64,000 nucleotides of DNA from Micractinium sp. NFX-FRZ (Eukaryota > Chlorophyta > Trebouxiophyceae > Chlorellales > Chlorellaceae). Of the stretch, positions 9,520-20,723 are shown in pieces. A program made the translations under genes and the position numbers. Within the stretch, counting starts at the first letter, position 1, and every line of letters begins with the position of its first letter. Where the stretch lies: assembly GCA_029339195.1 (NCBI GenBank), contig JAPTJF010000054.1:124001-188000 (forward strand), read 5' to 3'. The notes beneath the pieces are model-generated. The model was not told the DNA's origin. It ran no database searches and worked only from the letters and a program-made list of their open reading frames with translations.

Positions 9520-12500
9520 TCACTGAGCGGCGCCCGCTGCTGCTGCCTGCTCGGCTGCCCGCGCCGCCTGGCTGACCTCCTGCCACTTGCGCATCGTGTC
9601 GCCGGCGCGGCCGCTGCATGGCATGGCAGCAAATCCGGCAGAATGAGCAGGCCGGACGGGTGGCGGAGAGGCGCGCGGTGAAGTGCAGCGGAGGCAGAGG
9701 GATGCCGCACACCGAAGGCGGATCCGAGCCATACACTGCGCCCTTAGGGGCGCACACTGCACGCAGACCCTGCCTGGGTAGCATGCGCACTGGCGCTCAG
9801 CAAGCAACCCCTGGATGCAGAGCAGAGCCAGGGAACAGGGGCAGGCAGGTGCCGCGAGCATGCCCCACCTGCGCTGCGCCTCCTGAGCCATCGCCACCCC
9901 CTCCTTGGCGTCTTTCGCCACCGTGGCCGCCGCCAGCGCCACGCCCGCGTTCAGGTTCAGAGCATCCGCCACGGGGCCCCGGGCGCCACCAAACACATCC
10001 TGTAGCAGGGGCAAGGGGGACACAGCAGGAGGGAGGGAGGAGGCGGTATAAGGGGGTTGGCAGGGAGGGGTGAGCTGCTTCAGGTTCAGGGGGACTGCCA
10101 CAGGGCCCTGGCCGGCGCCAACGCTTCTGGAAGAGTAGTAGGAGGAGGAGGGGCAGAAGAGGGGGGCATGCCAGGCCTGCTGTGTGCAGCGTGCAGAGTG
10201 CCGCGTGCAGTGTGCAGTGTGCAGTGTGCTGTGCAGTGCAGGTGCGGCCGGCAGGCGGGCGGGTGGGCGGGCGGTAGGCAGGCTGACCACCGCGGCCCGA
10301 CGCCCCTGTCAGCACACCATGAGTATCCGCGCATTGAGCGCCGCGTCTCCCCCGGCAAGGTCTTCTACAGTGCAGCGCGGGATGCCCAGCTCCAGAGGTT
10401 CCAGGCTGTAGCTGCGCTTGCCTGCAGGGGAGGGACGGCAACGGAAGGGAAGGGAAAGGGAGGCAGAGTGAGAGACGGTGGCGCGTGGGATGCCGACTGT
10501 TGAGGCTCCAAGCTGCAGCTGCCTTCCCAGCCACAGCCGTTGCCTGTCGTCTTGCAGTGCCCACCCCCCAGCTCACCCTGCTGCGTGACCTCCACCACAT
10601 CTGCCGGGCCCATGGGGGTGAGCTCATCCAGGCCCATGGAGTGAACCACGAGCGCCTTCTTCACGCCCAGCCGCTGCAGAGAAAGGGGGAGGGCGGGGGC
10701 CATGCACGAGTTGCGTTCAGGCCTGCAGTCCCGCTTTATCGCCAGTCAATAGACTCACGTCCACCGGCAGCGCGTCCGCCAAGTCGCTGATAGACAGTAC
10801 AGTTCACTCCCGCAATCCCAGCCCTCCAATCCATCTTAACACACAGCCTGTCAGCCACCAAGTGACTGCCAGAGTTTTAAGTGCGCCCCTGCCCTCCACT
10901 CGCCCCCCCCCCCCCCCAGATGTTGAGTGCACCCCTGCTTTCCAGTCCCTCGCATCCCTCCCCAGACAACAGATTCATGTTGTACCTGCAGCGCGTCGGC
11001 CATCAGGTGGCTGACGGAAGTGGAGTAGACACCAATCAGGCCATACTGCGCGTCGGCCGGGTTCAGCATGGGGCCGAGCAGGTTGAAGGCGGTGCGCACA
11101 CGCAGCGCCTTGCGCACGGGAACAACCGCCTGCAGGGAGGGCGGGGGTCGGGAGGGCGGCAGGGGCAGGTGGGCGTGGCAACCACCTTGGCAGCGCGGCG
11201 CCATCGCCGGCTGCTGACAATTTCTTACGACTAAGTGGTGACAGATGTGGGCAACCACCAAGCCCACTCACACACCCGTCCCCTCTCCATCTACTTACTG
11301 CTGTCAAGCAACCGGCCCGCATGAGCGGTGCCCGCTCACCTTCATGGCCGGGTGGTAGGTGGGCGCAAACATGAAGCCGACGCCCGCCTCCTCAATGCAG
11401 CGCGCCACCCCCTCCGGCCCAATCTCCACCGCCACATTCAGCGCCTCCAAAACGTCGGCGCTGCCGCACAGGCTGGACACTGCAGGCAGGGGCGGGCAGG
11501 CGGAGCGGGCACGTTGCCAGGCAGGTGACGCATACATCCCGCTGCAGGGGGCAGCGTGCAGGCGGTGCCAGGGGCCTACTATGCTGCTACTGCTGCTGCA
11601 GCGCCGTCGTGCATCTCTCCGACACTTTTGTTTTTGGTCTGCAGGCCCCACCTGCCCACCCGCGCTCACCCGCCCGCCCGCCTGCCCACCTGAGCGGTTG
11701 CCGTGTTTGGCCACCTTTGCCCCCGCGGCTGCTGCCACCACCGTGGCTCCTGTGGAGATGTTCACAGAGCCGATGCCGTCGCCGCCGGTGCCCACAATGT
11801 CGAGCACTGCAGAGGGCCCAGATGGGCGTGCCGAGCGGGGGAGAGAAGCGAGAGGGTGAGTCAGCGGGGGCGCCATGCTGCGACGCGATGCCCGATGAGC
11901 AATACATGGGCAGAGGCGCTCCTCGGGCAGCAGCAGGAGGGGCGCAGCATGCACCCACTTGTGTGCCTGCTGCCAGCAGGCACCAGCCACATCACACTGC
12001 GGGTGACATGCAAGTGGCAAGCCTGTCTTTGCACTCTCCACCTCCTGCATGCCCCCCCATGCAGCTCCCAACAGCCGGGCAGCAAGCCGCCCGCCCGCCC
12101 GCCCCGCCCCAGCGCACCGTCGCAGCCGGTGTGCACTGGCACGCTGAGCGCGCGCATGGCCTTTGCCAGCCCCGCAATCTCCTCTGCCGTCTCCCCCTTG
12201 GCACGCAGCAGCACCAGGAAAGCAGCCATCTGGGCGGGCTCGGCACCCGTCACAAGCGTCTGCAGGGCGTCGCTCGTCTGCTGCTCCGTCAGGTTGTGGC
12301 GGTGCATCAAATGCTCCAGCACCTGCAGTGAAGGGGGGAGAGAATGTGGTGAGGATCGAGAACAATGGCTCAGAGTGTCAGTGGGTTTATGGGTTGGTGC
12401 TGGGTGTACTGGGAAGGCGCACCAGCAGGCAGCGCTGGCGGCAGGCGGCGGGAGCGACAGACGGCAGCGGCTGGGTAGGCACCAACCTGGCGCAGGTCAG

Positions 12501-12648
12501 TCTCTGCTGTTGCTGCTGCTGCTCCATTTCCGCTTCGGCAGGGCTGCACCGACCTCGCACGGCTGCGAGGGGCGCCCCTGCAAGCCGCAGGCAGGACCGC
12601 AGGTGCCCGGGCGCAGCGTGCAGAAAGAACGCTGCTGTAGTGCTGCAT
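9520..12648 (-). CDS. trpD: Anthranilate phosphoribosyltransferase, plastid-targeted
   Basis: The enzyme transfers phosphoribosyl from PRPP to anthranilate in tryptophan synthesis, in the plastid. Nine minus-strand exons: 12487-12648, 12118-12322, 11690-11806, 11340-11479, 10986-11129, 10577-10673, 10318-10421, 9869-9999 and 9520-9613. They sum to 1194 nt, 397 aa. Residues 1-54 are Arg/Ala/Ser-rich with few acidic residues, as expected of an algal transit peptide. The enzyme follows: [11 protein letters not shown], the PRPP-binding [64 protein letters not shown] and [10 protein letters not shown]. All hallmark glycines and the KHGNRS motif are intact. The start at 12648 is chosen because it begins the transit-like exon and is 329 bp from the divergent CRAL-TRIO gene. 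Confidence 0.94.
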
Positions 12649-12977
12649 TCTGATGCCAGTTATGTGAATGACGCAAATAGGAGAGTGAGGGGCCAAAGAT
12701 CGCTGCTTTGTCGTGTGGCTTTGGGCTTGGTTGCGTCCCAGCCTCTGTTGGCTCTCAGGAGAGTAGTAGCAATCTGCAGTGATGCTCACAGAGTGACTCT
12801 GCGCCAATTGGCGCCCCACCCGACATCATCCGGCTGCCAGGCTGTCAATGCTGATCGAGGTGGTGCTCGGAACGAAAGGACTGGGTCGTGAAAGGTGGAT
12901 CGAACGCTCGCATCGGCGGTGCCGGCGATCACAGCGCTCGACTCGGGGTCTGGGGAGCCCCTGACGGCGACAGCCGC
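12649..12977. promoter_or_regulatory. Bidirectional intergenic region, TrpD / CRAL-TRIO gene
   Basis: 329 bp lie between divergent start codons. It is less GC-rich than its surroundings and has no supported ORF. A shared promoter is inferred from arrangement only. Confidence 0.55.
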
Positions 12978-15627
12978 ATGTCGTCGCTAGCGGCCTGTGC
13001 GGCGGCCCAGGCTGTCCCGCAGGCCCGCTCATCGCCGCGTCAAATCGCAGCAGCTACTCAGCAGCAGCGCCGGCTACATGGAGGAGGACGGCCCTTGCCA
13101 GGGAGGGTGCCCAGCCGGCGGTGCGGCCGGGTGGCGCCCCTGCGAGCGGCCACGTGGCAGCCCCCGCCTGGGCTGGCCATCCTACCTTGGTGAGCTGCTG
13201 GGCCATGCCTGTCGCTGCATTCGAGCGGCATGCTCTTAGCAAAGTGCTGCTCCAGCGAGCTGCTCAGCAGCGGCACTGCTGCCGCTCCGGTGCGCCGTTG
13301 CTGCTTCCAATCTGCATGTGCGGGCGGGCGGTGGCAGCGGACGCCCCACCTCCGCTGCCAGCCCGGCTGTTTCCCCCCTCCCCTGCCCCGCCAGCCTCAG
13401 CTGGCTTTCTTCCCTGGCGCCCAGCCCACCCTGCTCTGCCCCGCCTGCTCCCCTTTCCGTGACCATCCCGCTGCCCCTGCAGGACCGGCGAACCAGAGCA
13501 GCTGGCTGCACTGAAGGAGCTGCAGGCCCGCATGGCGGCCAGCCCCTACCCGGATGCAGCCCAGGATGAGGGCACGCTGCGCTGGTTCCTGCAAGACCGC
13601 AAGCTGGACGTGGATGATGCCGAGGAGAAGCTGATCAAGATGCTGCGCTGGCGCCGAGAGTTTGGGTGCGTGGGAGGCAGCCAGAGCAGCCCAGGAGTCG
13701 CGCAGTTGCGCCGTGCGGTCGCGCTACTGTCCAGGGGTGGGGGTGCGAAATGTGCGGCGCGCCTGCTGTTGAAAGCAAATACAATGGGAGGCGGTAGCGG
13801 CTGGGATGTGCTGACACCGGTACCTGCCCTGCCTGGACCTTCATTCCAGGGGGTCTGCCCGGTGCTGGTACAGGCAGCGCGGTTCGCCCCATGCGCTCGG
13901 CTGACCGCCCCGCTGGCGCAAACAGGCCCCTCCCCTGCGTACCTGCGTACCTGCCCTGCCCTGCCCCACACCCAACCCCTCACCTGCCTGCCCTGCCCTG
14001 CCCTGCCTTGCCCTGCTCTGCCGTGCAGCGCCGACTTCATCCAGTGGACGGATGTGGCGCGGGAGGCAGCCACTGGCAAGGCGTACCTGCACACAAACCT
14101 GGACGTCAGCGGGCGCCCCGTCATCGTGGTGCGAGCCTCCAAGCATCTCACAGGTGTGGGCGGGCACACGTGGCAGAGCTGTGCTGGACTGTGGTGTGGC
14201 GGCTGGGATGATGCTCAGTCTATATGTGATGGAGGTCCTGAGAGGCGCCTCCCAAACCTGCAGGACAGCCAGCACTCGTGCACCACCTAAGAGAGGGTGG
14301 CCTGCCCTAACCCACCCTCCCGCATTCCCACCCCACCCCCGCCCATGCCGGGTGACCCCTCTCCTGTTCTTTCTTTGTGCGCGTCAGTCGGTTGTCGCTC
14401 AAACAGTGAAGCGAGAGTAAGGGTCACCCCAGAGCTTACCCCACTCTTCGCCACCCCCGCCCATGCCGGGTGGCCTCCCTCACCCCACCATTCGCATCCC
14501 CACCCCACCCCGCCCCACCCCCGCCCCCGCCCTCGCCTGCCCCCCCGCAGGCGCCTCCAACCTGCAGGACAGCCAGCGGCTGTGCGTGCACCTGATGGAC
14601 CGCGCCCTGGAGCGGCTGGCCGCCGAAAGCGGGGGCTCCCCGGAGGACGGCAAGGAGGTGCAGACGGTGCTGGGCATCTTTGACCTGCGCGGCTTCACGA
14701 GCGCCAACGCGGACTGGGGCTTTGTCAGGTTCCTGGTGGACATCTTCTTCTTCTACTACCCAAAGGTGCGCTTCTTAGTGGGGGTGAGGGTGGGGTGGGT
14801 GGGGTGGGGCACCGGGGGGTGGGGTGGCGTGGGGTGGGGTGGGGTGGGGTGGCGGGGTGGACATGCGTGCTTGTGCGTGCTGCTTGCAGCGACGGCTCTC
14901 ACACTTCTGCCTGCCCGCACTGATGATGCTCCTCATGAGCGCTGCCCTGCACCACCGACCCTGCCTGCCCCATGTGTGCGCCGCCCCCGCCCCCCGGCCG
15001 CCCGTCCCCCCTGCAGCGCCTCTCGCAAGTACTGTTTGTGGACGCGCCGTGGGTGTTCAAGCCGGGATGGGAGATTGTGCGCCCGGTGAGCTAGCCGGCC
15101 TCGCTCCTCTGTGCCCTCCCTTGCCCGTCGTGCCTAGCTGTGCGCGCTTGCCTTGGGCTGGCTGCGCACAAAGCATGCCCTTGGGGTGCCCCAGGCCCCT
15201 GCCTGGCCCCTGTTCTGCCCCTTTACGGGCAGTGCAAGGAGGCGGCTGCCGCGTGACACGCCCGGCCAGCCGGCCTGCAGGCCCCCCCCTGACGATCCAG
15301 CCCTTGCTTGCCACCCGGCGCCACGCATTGAACTGCCCCACTGGTGCCTCTTCTTCTCCCTTTCTGCGTAGCATGCTCCTCCCCCTCTTCACGTCGTGCT
15401 CTTGCTGCAGCGGGTCATGAGGGCACACCACGTTGCGCCGGTGCGGCTTGTGCTGCCTCCCTGAACCGACGGCCTGCCCCTCATCCCTGCTCCGCTCGCA
15501 GTGGCTCAAGAAGTACGCTGCACTGGTGCGGTTTGTCAGCGCAGACGAGGTACGGCGCGAGTACTTCACGCCGGAGAGCGCGCCAGAGGACTTCCAGCAG
15601 AAGGGCTTTCCCCCCGGGGGCAAGTGA
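12978..15627 (+). CDS. CRAL-TRIO (Sec14-like) lipid-binding protein, possibly plastid-targeted
   Basis: CRAL-TRIO proteins bind or exchange phosphoinositides and other small lipids. Six exons: 12978-13189, 13483-13665, 14029-14153, 14551-14765, 15017-15085 and 15502-15627, total 930 nt, 309 aa. Residues 1-70 are Arg/Ala/Gln-rich and resemble a transit peptide. The CRAL-TRIO N-terminal helical segment follows, with DEGTLRWFLQDRKLDVDDAE and LIKMLRWRREFG. Next comes the lipid pocket: RPVIVVRASKH, VLGIFDLRGF, FVRFLVDIFFFYYPKRLSQV, LFVDAPWVFKPGWEIVRP, then WLKKYAALVRFVS. The FYYPKRLSQVLFVDAPW-type stretch is diagnostic of the family. It is divergent from TrpD and in tandem with the RWP-RK gene. 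The ligand cannot be told from sequence, and plastid targeting is an inference from composition. Confidence 0.88.
13966..14024. repeat. CCCTG pentanucleotide repeat next to an acceptor
   Basis: Degenerate CCTGC/CCCTG units run up to the CAG acceptor of exon 3 of the CRAL-TRIO gene and form its pyrimidine tract. Confidence 0.75.
14243..14594 (+). repeat. Duplicated exon-4 acceptor junction of the CRAL-TRIO gene
   Basis: 14243-14286 is a diverged copy of 14549-14594, sharing AGGCGCCTCC, AACCTGCAGGACAGCCAGC and a CGTG-CACC tail. A second repeat in the same intron (about 14325-14360 and 14448-14480) shares CCCGCCCATGCCGGGTG. The upstream copy lacks a clean CAG acceptor. Confidence 0.8.
14783..14866 (+). 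repeat. GGGGT-rich tract in a CRAL-TRIO intron
   Basis: Repeated GGGGTGGGGT units right after the exon-4 donor make a strongly G-rich stretch on the coding strand that could form a G-quadruplex in DNA or pre-mRNA. Confidence 0.75.
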
Positions 15628-16794
15628 GCAAGCAGGAGGGGCTGCTGCTGCCTGGCACCTGGTTAGGCAGGAGGGGCTCTGTCTGCTTGGCTCACGAGCG
15701 TGAGCTGTGCAAGAGATTGCGGCACAAGCACCCACGTCTCAGGGAGCTTCCATTGTGACGCTGAGACCGTACCGCCGTGGGCCAAGGGGCCCCACGGATG
15801 GCCACACCTTTTGTGCGCATGTTGCATGGTGGCTACCTCCTGGTGCCACCCTTGCATTAGGGTTTTGCACGCGCAGGCAAGCCGGGGCATTCCCTGAGCA
15901 TGATCGGTGCTGTACATTGCACCTTATGAATGTGCCTCATTGTAATTCTGTGAGTGAGGCAGAGCTCCAAGGCCAGGCGGGGCACTTTGCTCCTGCTGAA
16001 GGCAAGCTGGGGAACCGTCCGGGATAAGGCGGCAGCACTTTCACCACCACCAGGACCACCTGCTGGTACAGCAGATGTGCCTGCGCGGTATTTTGCGTAG
16101 CCGACTTCACGAGGCGCTCCTGCCTCGGGAGCGTGGCGCTGCAGGGAGTTTCGGAGAAAAGCCGAACAATAAGCTCCCGCCCCCCGGGGGCAGTCTCAGG
16201 GTTCGGATTCGTGATCGGCAAACGCCCAGGTCGTTAAGGAGAGGTAGCTTAGTGACTTGAATAACTTGGGCCGCCACTGCTCTGGCGGAAGGCACTAAAC
16301 TTATGCCGGTCTTCATGAGCACGAGGAATGCCAGACTCCGCTACGCCCGCACCCTACCGTCTCATCAACACTCGATCCTTCTCTTATAGGCCCTGGAGCA
16401 GCTTAACGTCTAGCCTCGGCTGCCTGCGACCGCGCGGACACAGTGCACCCTCCCGCGCTCCGCAAACGGTGCACGCCTGCCAGCCCCTCCCTCTGTGTTC
16501 ACGAGGGGGCCGGAGGCGCCCCTGCCTGGTTGGGCGCAAGTCCGGGCCCAGCATGGGCTCAGCCTGACTCAGAGCGCCTTATAACACAGCCGGCACCACG
16601 GACCTTTGAAGCGCCAGGCAACAAAGGTACGCCGAACGAGCCCGGCGCGAGCGTTTACGGCTTGCGTGAAGACACAGGGCAGTGGGTGCCGCCGGCGCCG
16701 CCGCGCTGGGCGTGCGTCGCACTGCGGGCGGGTGGGTGCGGCCCTGATGTTCGGCTGCCAGCGGTCCTCACTGTGCCACAGGCTTGGACCGGAG
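15628..16794. other. Intergenic region, CRAL-TRIO 3' end to RWP-RK 5' end
   Basis: 1.17 kb with no supported gene. TGTAA at 15941-15945, about 314 bp past the CRAL-TRIO stop, is a probable poly(A) signal. The remainder should hold the RWP-RK promoter and 5' untranslated region; no distinct element was recognised. Confidence 0.6.
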
Positions 16795-18527
16795 ATGAGC
16801 TCTGGCGACAATGGCGGGTGGGATGGCGGCGCTGACGGCGGGCTTGGCGACGACGGGCTGCGGCGCAGTCGCAAGCGGACCAAGCAAGGGGTGTACACCA
16901 GCGGTGAGGTTTGGATCCCTGTTAGGGTGTTTTGCCACCTCTCATTGCTGGCCCTTTGGTTGGGGACGTCAGCTCCTCGCTGCAGCCGCACTCGCATGTA
17001 CTGATGACACAATTCTCTTGCCTGCCTCATTGAGCACCCACTTGGTCCACATGATTTGGGTGCTCCGCTCCACGCTTGCACTGCTCATGCATGTGTGCCC
17101 GCCAACCTCTTTGCCCCCTGCATGCCTTCCCACCCGGCGTGCCTGCCCAACACCTGTGACCAACCTTCACTCTGCCGCTCTTTTTACTGGTGGGTATCCT
17201 GGCACAAAGCGTACACAGCACCCACCTCCCTGCCTGCGCATGCATGCCCCGCAGACATCACTGTGGAGGATCTGGCCCGCCACTTCCACCAGCCCGCCTC
17301 CAAGGCCTGCCAAGAGCTGGGAATGGGGGTGAGTAGGCTGCAGGCTCATGCTGTGCTAGGGACGGCACACCCGCTGGCGCAGCGAGGCGGTGTGCTGGCG
17401 CGCCGCCCCTCGTGCCTGCAGCAGCAGCCTGGGGGAGAGGGGGCCTGCCATGGCAGCACACCCGCGACTGGCGGGCCTGCAGCTGGATGCACGCAGCACA
17501 GAGGAGCTGCACACACTGGCGCAGCTTTAGGCCGTTTGTTTTCCTGCTGCCGCCGCTGCTCACTCTCCCCTCCCCCTGCCTGCCCTTCCGCCCCTCGGCC
17601 TGCAGCTCACAATATTTAAGCGCGTCTGTCGCAAGCTGGGCCTGCAGCGGTGGCCGTATGAAAAGCCCTGCCGGGCCGACGGGGGGCAGCAGCGCACCCC
17701 TGTGTCCGGCGGGCAGCTTGGCTATGGCGGCGGCGGCGGCGGCAGTGGAACCATGAACTCGCCGGCGCAGCAGCCGTGGCTGCAGGTGGGCAAGGGCAGC
17801 TCAACAGCTCAGGACAGAGACGGTATCTGCAGACCTGTCCTGCCCTGATTGACTCTGCCCTGCAGCCGAGGCGCTGCCAGCACACCTTGCCTGCCAGGCC
17901 TCAACACCAGGCACCCTTGCGTGCTCATGCACCCTCCTGTGCTGATCTGGCATCAACGCTCATGCCGCCGCCCCTCCTTTCGAGTGCAGGGCGGCGGAGT
18001 CCCTGGCATGGACCACCGAACCGGGCCCTTTCAAGCAGCCAGCTTCCAGCAGCAGCAGCACCACCACCAACAGCAGCAGCAGCAGCATCCGCTGTGGGAT
18101 GCTTCGGGCGGTGCAGGGCAGCAGGGGGGCCCGGGCCCTTGGCAGGCGCAACAGCAGCAGCAGCAGTCACATTGGCAGCGGAACCCCGGCGCCGCCCAGC
18201 AGCCCGGCGTGAGTGGCGGCTTGGGCGGCTGGGCGGCGTCTCACATGGGGGGGGCGCCCCACGCATACAACCCGGCATTTGGCATGGCGGCGGGCCAGGC
18301 AGCCCCGGTACCTGGCTCTACCGAGGAGCTGGTGGCTGCAGCCGCACAGGTGCGTAACAAGCAAGCATGCCTTTGGACCGGTGCTCTGCCTGCGTCCCCG
18401 CCAGGGCTGTCGACCTGGTGCTCTGCCTGCCGTGCGCATGTGCTGCTGCCACGGCTGTTGCTGTCGACGCCGCCATGCTGATGCGGCCGCCTGCGCTGCT
18501 CTTCCCCAGGCTCCGCCGCTACACGTG

Positions 18528-18560
<33 letters not shown>

Positions 18561-18853
18561 CGACGCTGCCGTGCCTGCGCTGCCGTTGCTGCCGCAGAAT
18601 GTGTCACGTCTGTGCCGTGCCTGCTGCTGCCACTGGCTGCCTTGGCGGCGTCGCATCAAGCTTGCCCCACCCTGCACCTTGCCTCCCCCCGTGCCGGGCC
18701 TGCAGCTGGAGGGTGCCCTGCAGGCGGGCAGCAGCCGAGATCACAAGTCGGCGGCAATCCAACACCTGGCTGAGGTGTTAGTGCGGGACTCGGAAGCTGC
18801 CAAGGAGCTGCTGGCCGCCATTGAGACGGCCATCAGCCGGCAGGCACAGCAGG

Positions 18854-18884
<31 letters not shown>

Positions 18885-20097
18885 AGCCCAGCACGAGCAG
18901 CAGCAACAGCAGCAGCAGGCGCAGCAGCAACAGCAGCAGCAGGCGCAGCCGGCGCTCAGGCTGCCCGGCGGCTGGCAGGTGCCGCAGCAGCAGGCGCAGC
19001 AGGCGCAGCAGGCTCACTACGCAGCGTCGCAGCCCATGGTTGTGCTCCAGCAGCAGTGCCACCTGCCTGCCAGCCTGCTGGTGCAGCAGCAGCAGCAGAA
19101 CCTGCCGGTGCCGCTGCCTCCGCTGCAGGCGCAAGCGCAGAGCCAGGGGCAGGAGCAGGGGCAGGGGCAGGGGCAGGTAAAGAAAGAAGATGAAGATGTT
19201 GGGGCTGGGCAGGACCCCATGGCCGCTGCTCTGCAGGCCTTGCAGTGGGTCATGCAGCAGCAGCAGCCCGGCGCACAGCAGGCGCAGCAGGCACAGCAGG
19301 AGGGGAGCTCAGCACTGGACGTCCCCGAGGTGTCCCGCCTGATTGAACGCCTGTTTGGCTCTGAAAGCCACATGGGTCACAGGCTGGAGGAGCAGCAGCG
19401 GCAGTCGGGCCCCGCCCAAAGCTCGCCTCAAGCCCTGCAGCAGCAGCAGCAGCAGCAGCCGCACCCACCGGCACAGCAGCAGCAACAGCAGCAGCAGCAC
19501 TGGCAAGCGTCGCCGGCGGCACACCCCTCCCTTGGCTCAGCCCCTGGCCAGCAGGCGCAGCAGCGGCGTGGCCTGAGCAGCATGCAGGGCCCCCCTAATG
19601 CAGCCGGGCCCGAGCAGCAGGTCCAGGGCGGCAGCCTGCCTGGCGCCAGCTCGGCGCCAGATCAGCAGCTGCTCCTGCAGCAGCTGTCTAGCAGCGCAGC
19701 CGCACTGCCAACACCGCTCCACCCTGAGCCAGCTGTGCTTGGGAGCGAGCCTGACGCTGGCAGCGGCTCGGCAGCGGCCCTGACCATGTCGGATGCCGGT
19801 GAACCTGCGGTGCCCTCCAGGCTGCAGCCGCAGCTGGCCCAGCAGCCGCCGCAGCCGCAGCCGCCGCCGCAGCAGCAGCAGGTGGCTGATGGCGGGGCGC
19901 ACCAGCCCTGCCCGCCGGGGGAACAGCAGGCGCTTGCCGGCATTCTTGGCGCCGGCGGGGGCGTGGCGTCATCCACTGCGCTGGCGCTCCTGGCTGCTGC
20001 CCTTCAGCCAAGCGGCGCACCGCTGGCGGCTTCGGAGGCGACGGCCGCCCCGGAGGCTGGGGGGCAGCCTCAGGCCCCTGCCGACCCCCAGGGGTAG
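16795..20097 (+). CDS. RWP-RK domain transcription factor with long glutamine-rich tail
   Basis: RWP-RK proteins are plant and algal DNA-binding regulators of nitrogen response and of gamete or germ-cell identity. Five exons: 16795-16903, 17255-17328, 17606-17785, 17990-18349 and 18706-20097, total 2115 nt, 704 aa. A basic patch (RRSRKRTKQG, about residues 23-32) precedes the domain DITVEDLARHFHQPASKACQ, then ELGMGLTIFKRVCRKLGLQ and RWPYEK at about residues 76-81. In the family consensus RWPxRK, the last basic pair is EK here. The rest is low complexity: Gly-rich, then Gln runs (heaviest in 18840-18960, 19430-19500 and 19840-19890), as in transcriptional activation domains. Only the N-terminal domain supports the function call. 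It cannot be assigned to the NIN-like or RKD subgroup, because no PB1 domain is seen. Confidence 0.88.
18840..18950 (+). repeat. CAG/CAA repeat encoding polyglutamine
   Basis: Interrupted CAG/CAA runs within the last exon of the RWP-RK gene encode Gln blocks broken by Ala and His-Glu. They are a likely site of length variation. Confidence 0.85.
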
Positions 20098-20723
20098 CCA
20101 CCCTTTCCGACTCAGCCTCACCTCAGCCTCACCCCACCCCAGATCCCCCCTTTCATCAGCTCGCACCAGATCCATGCATCCCTCCTGCCTCTCTCCCTCC
20201 CTCTTGCCTCTCCCTCTGTGCCTGTTTGCGCTGACCCGCCCGCTCTCCTCCCATCCACGCTGGATCCGCCCTTGCTCCCTCCCGAACTTGCCTCAGGGAC
20301 CCCTGCTGTCCCGCCTTCATTCCAACCCCCACGTTCCCCCTCTGCTCCGCGGCCCCACCTCAACCATCCTCCTTTCTTCCCGGTTTCTCGTTACGAATCC
20401 ACCCCTCTCCTCCCATACCACTCCTCTTTCATCTGCTTGCGCCCCCTGAACCCAACCTCACTGCTCCACAGGCTGCCATGCCTGTGGGCCCCCCACCCGC
20501 ACCACGTCACCCACTCCAGCCCTTGTGCCTGAATACAGTATGCCCCTCCTGCCCCAAACTGCCGTCTAACCCCGCCTGTCGTGCGTCTTGTTACGACCTT
20601 GCCTGCGTGTCCGTCCCTCCCTCCGTGCCCGCGCCTGCTCATCGTTAACAACACAAGGCTGAACCAATCCCAGGGAGCAGCAAGGCAGGGCCGCAGCAAC
20701 CTCCGCCACTGCCACGCCCGCCG
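20098..20723. other. Convergent 3' intergenic region, pyrimidine-rich
   Basis: 626 bp between the RWP-RK stop and the stop of the next minus-strand gene. The plus strand is strikingly C/T-rich (CCCTCCC, CTCCCT and CATCC blocks) over about 400 bp. No ORF or clear TGTAA was found. Confidence 0.6.

Noticed and set aside
10755..10795. Possible extra TrpD exon (minus: [10 protein letters not shown] before a GTGAGT)
   Set aside because: The flanking exons join in phase without it and the protein matches the family length. It may be another decayed junction copy (of HLMADALQ), but the identity is too weak to claim.
18778..19902. Leu-rich open frames antisense to the RWP-RK tail
   Set aside because: Complement of the polyglutamine tract, with no recognisable domain.
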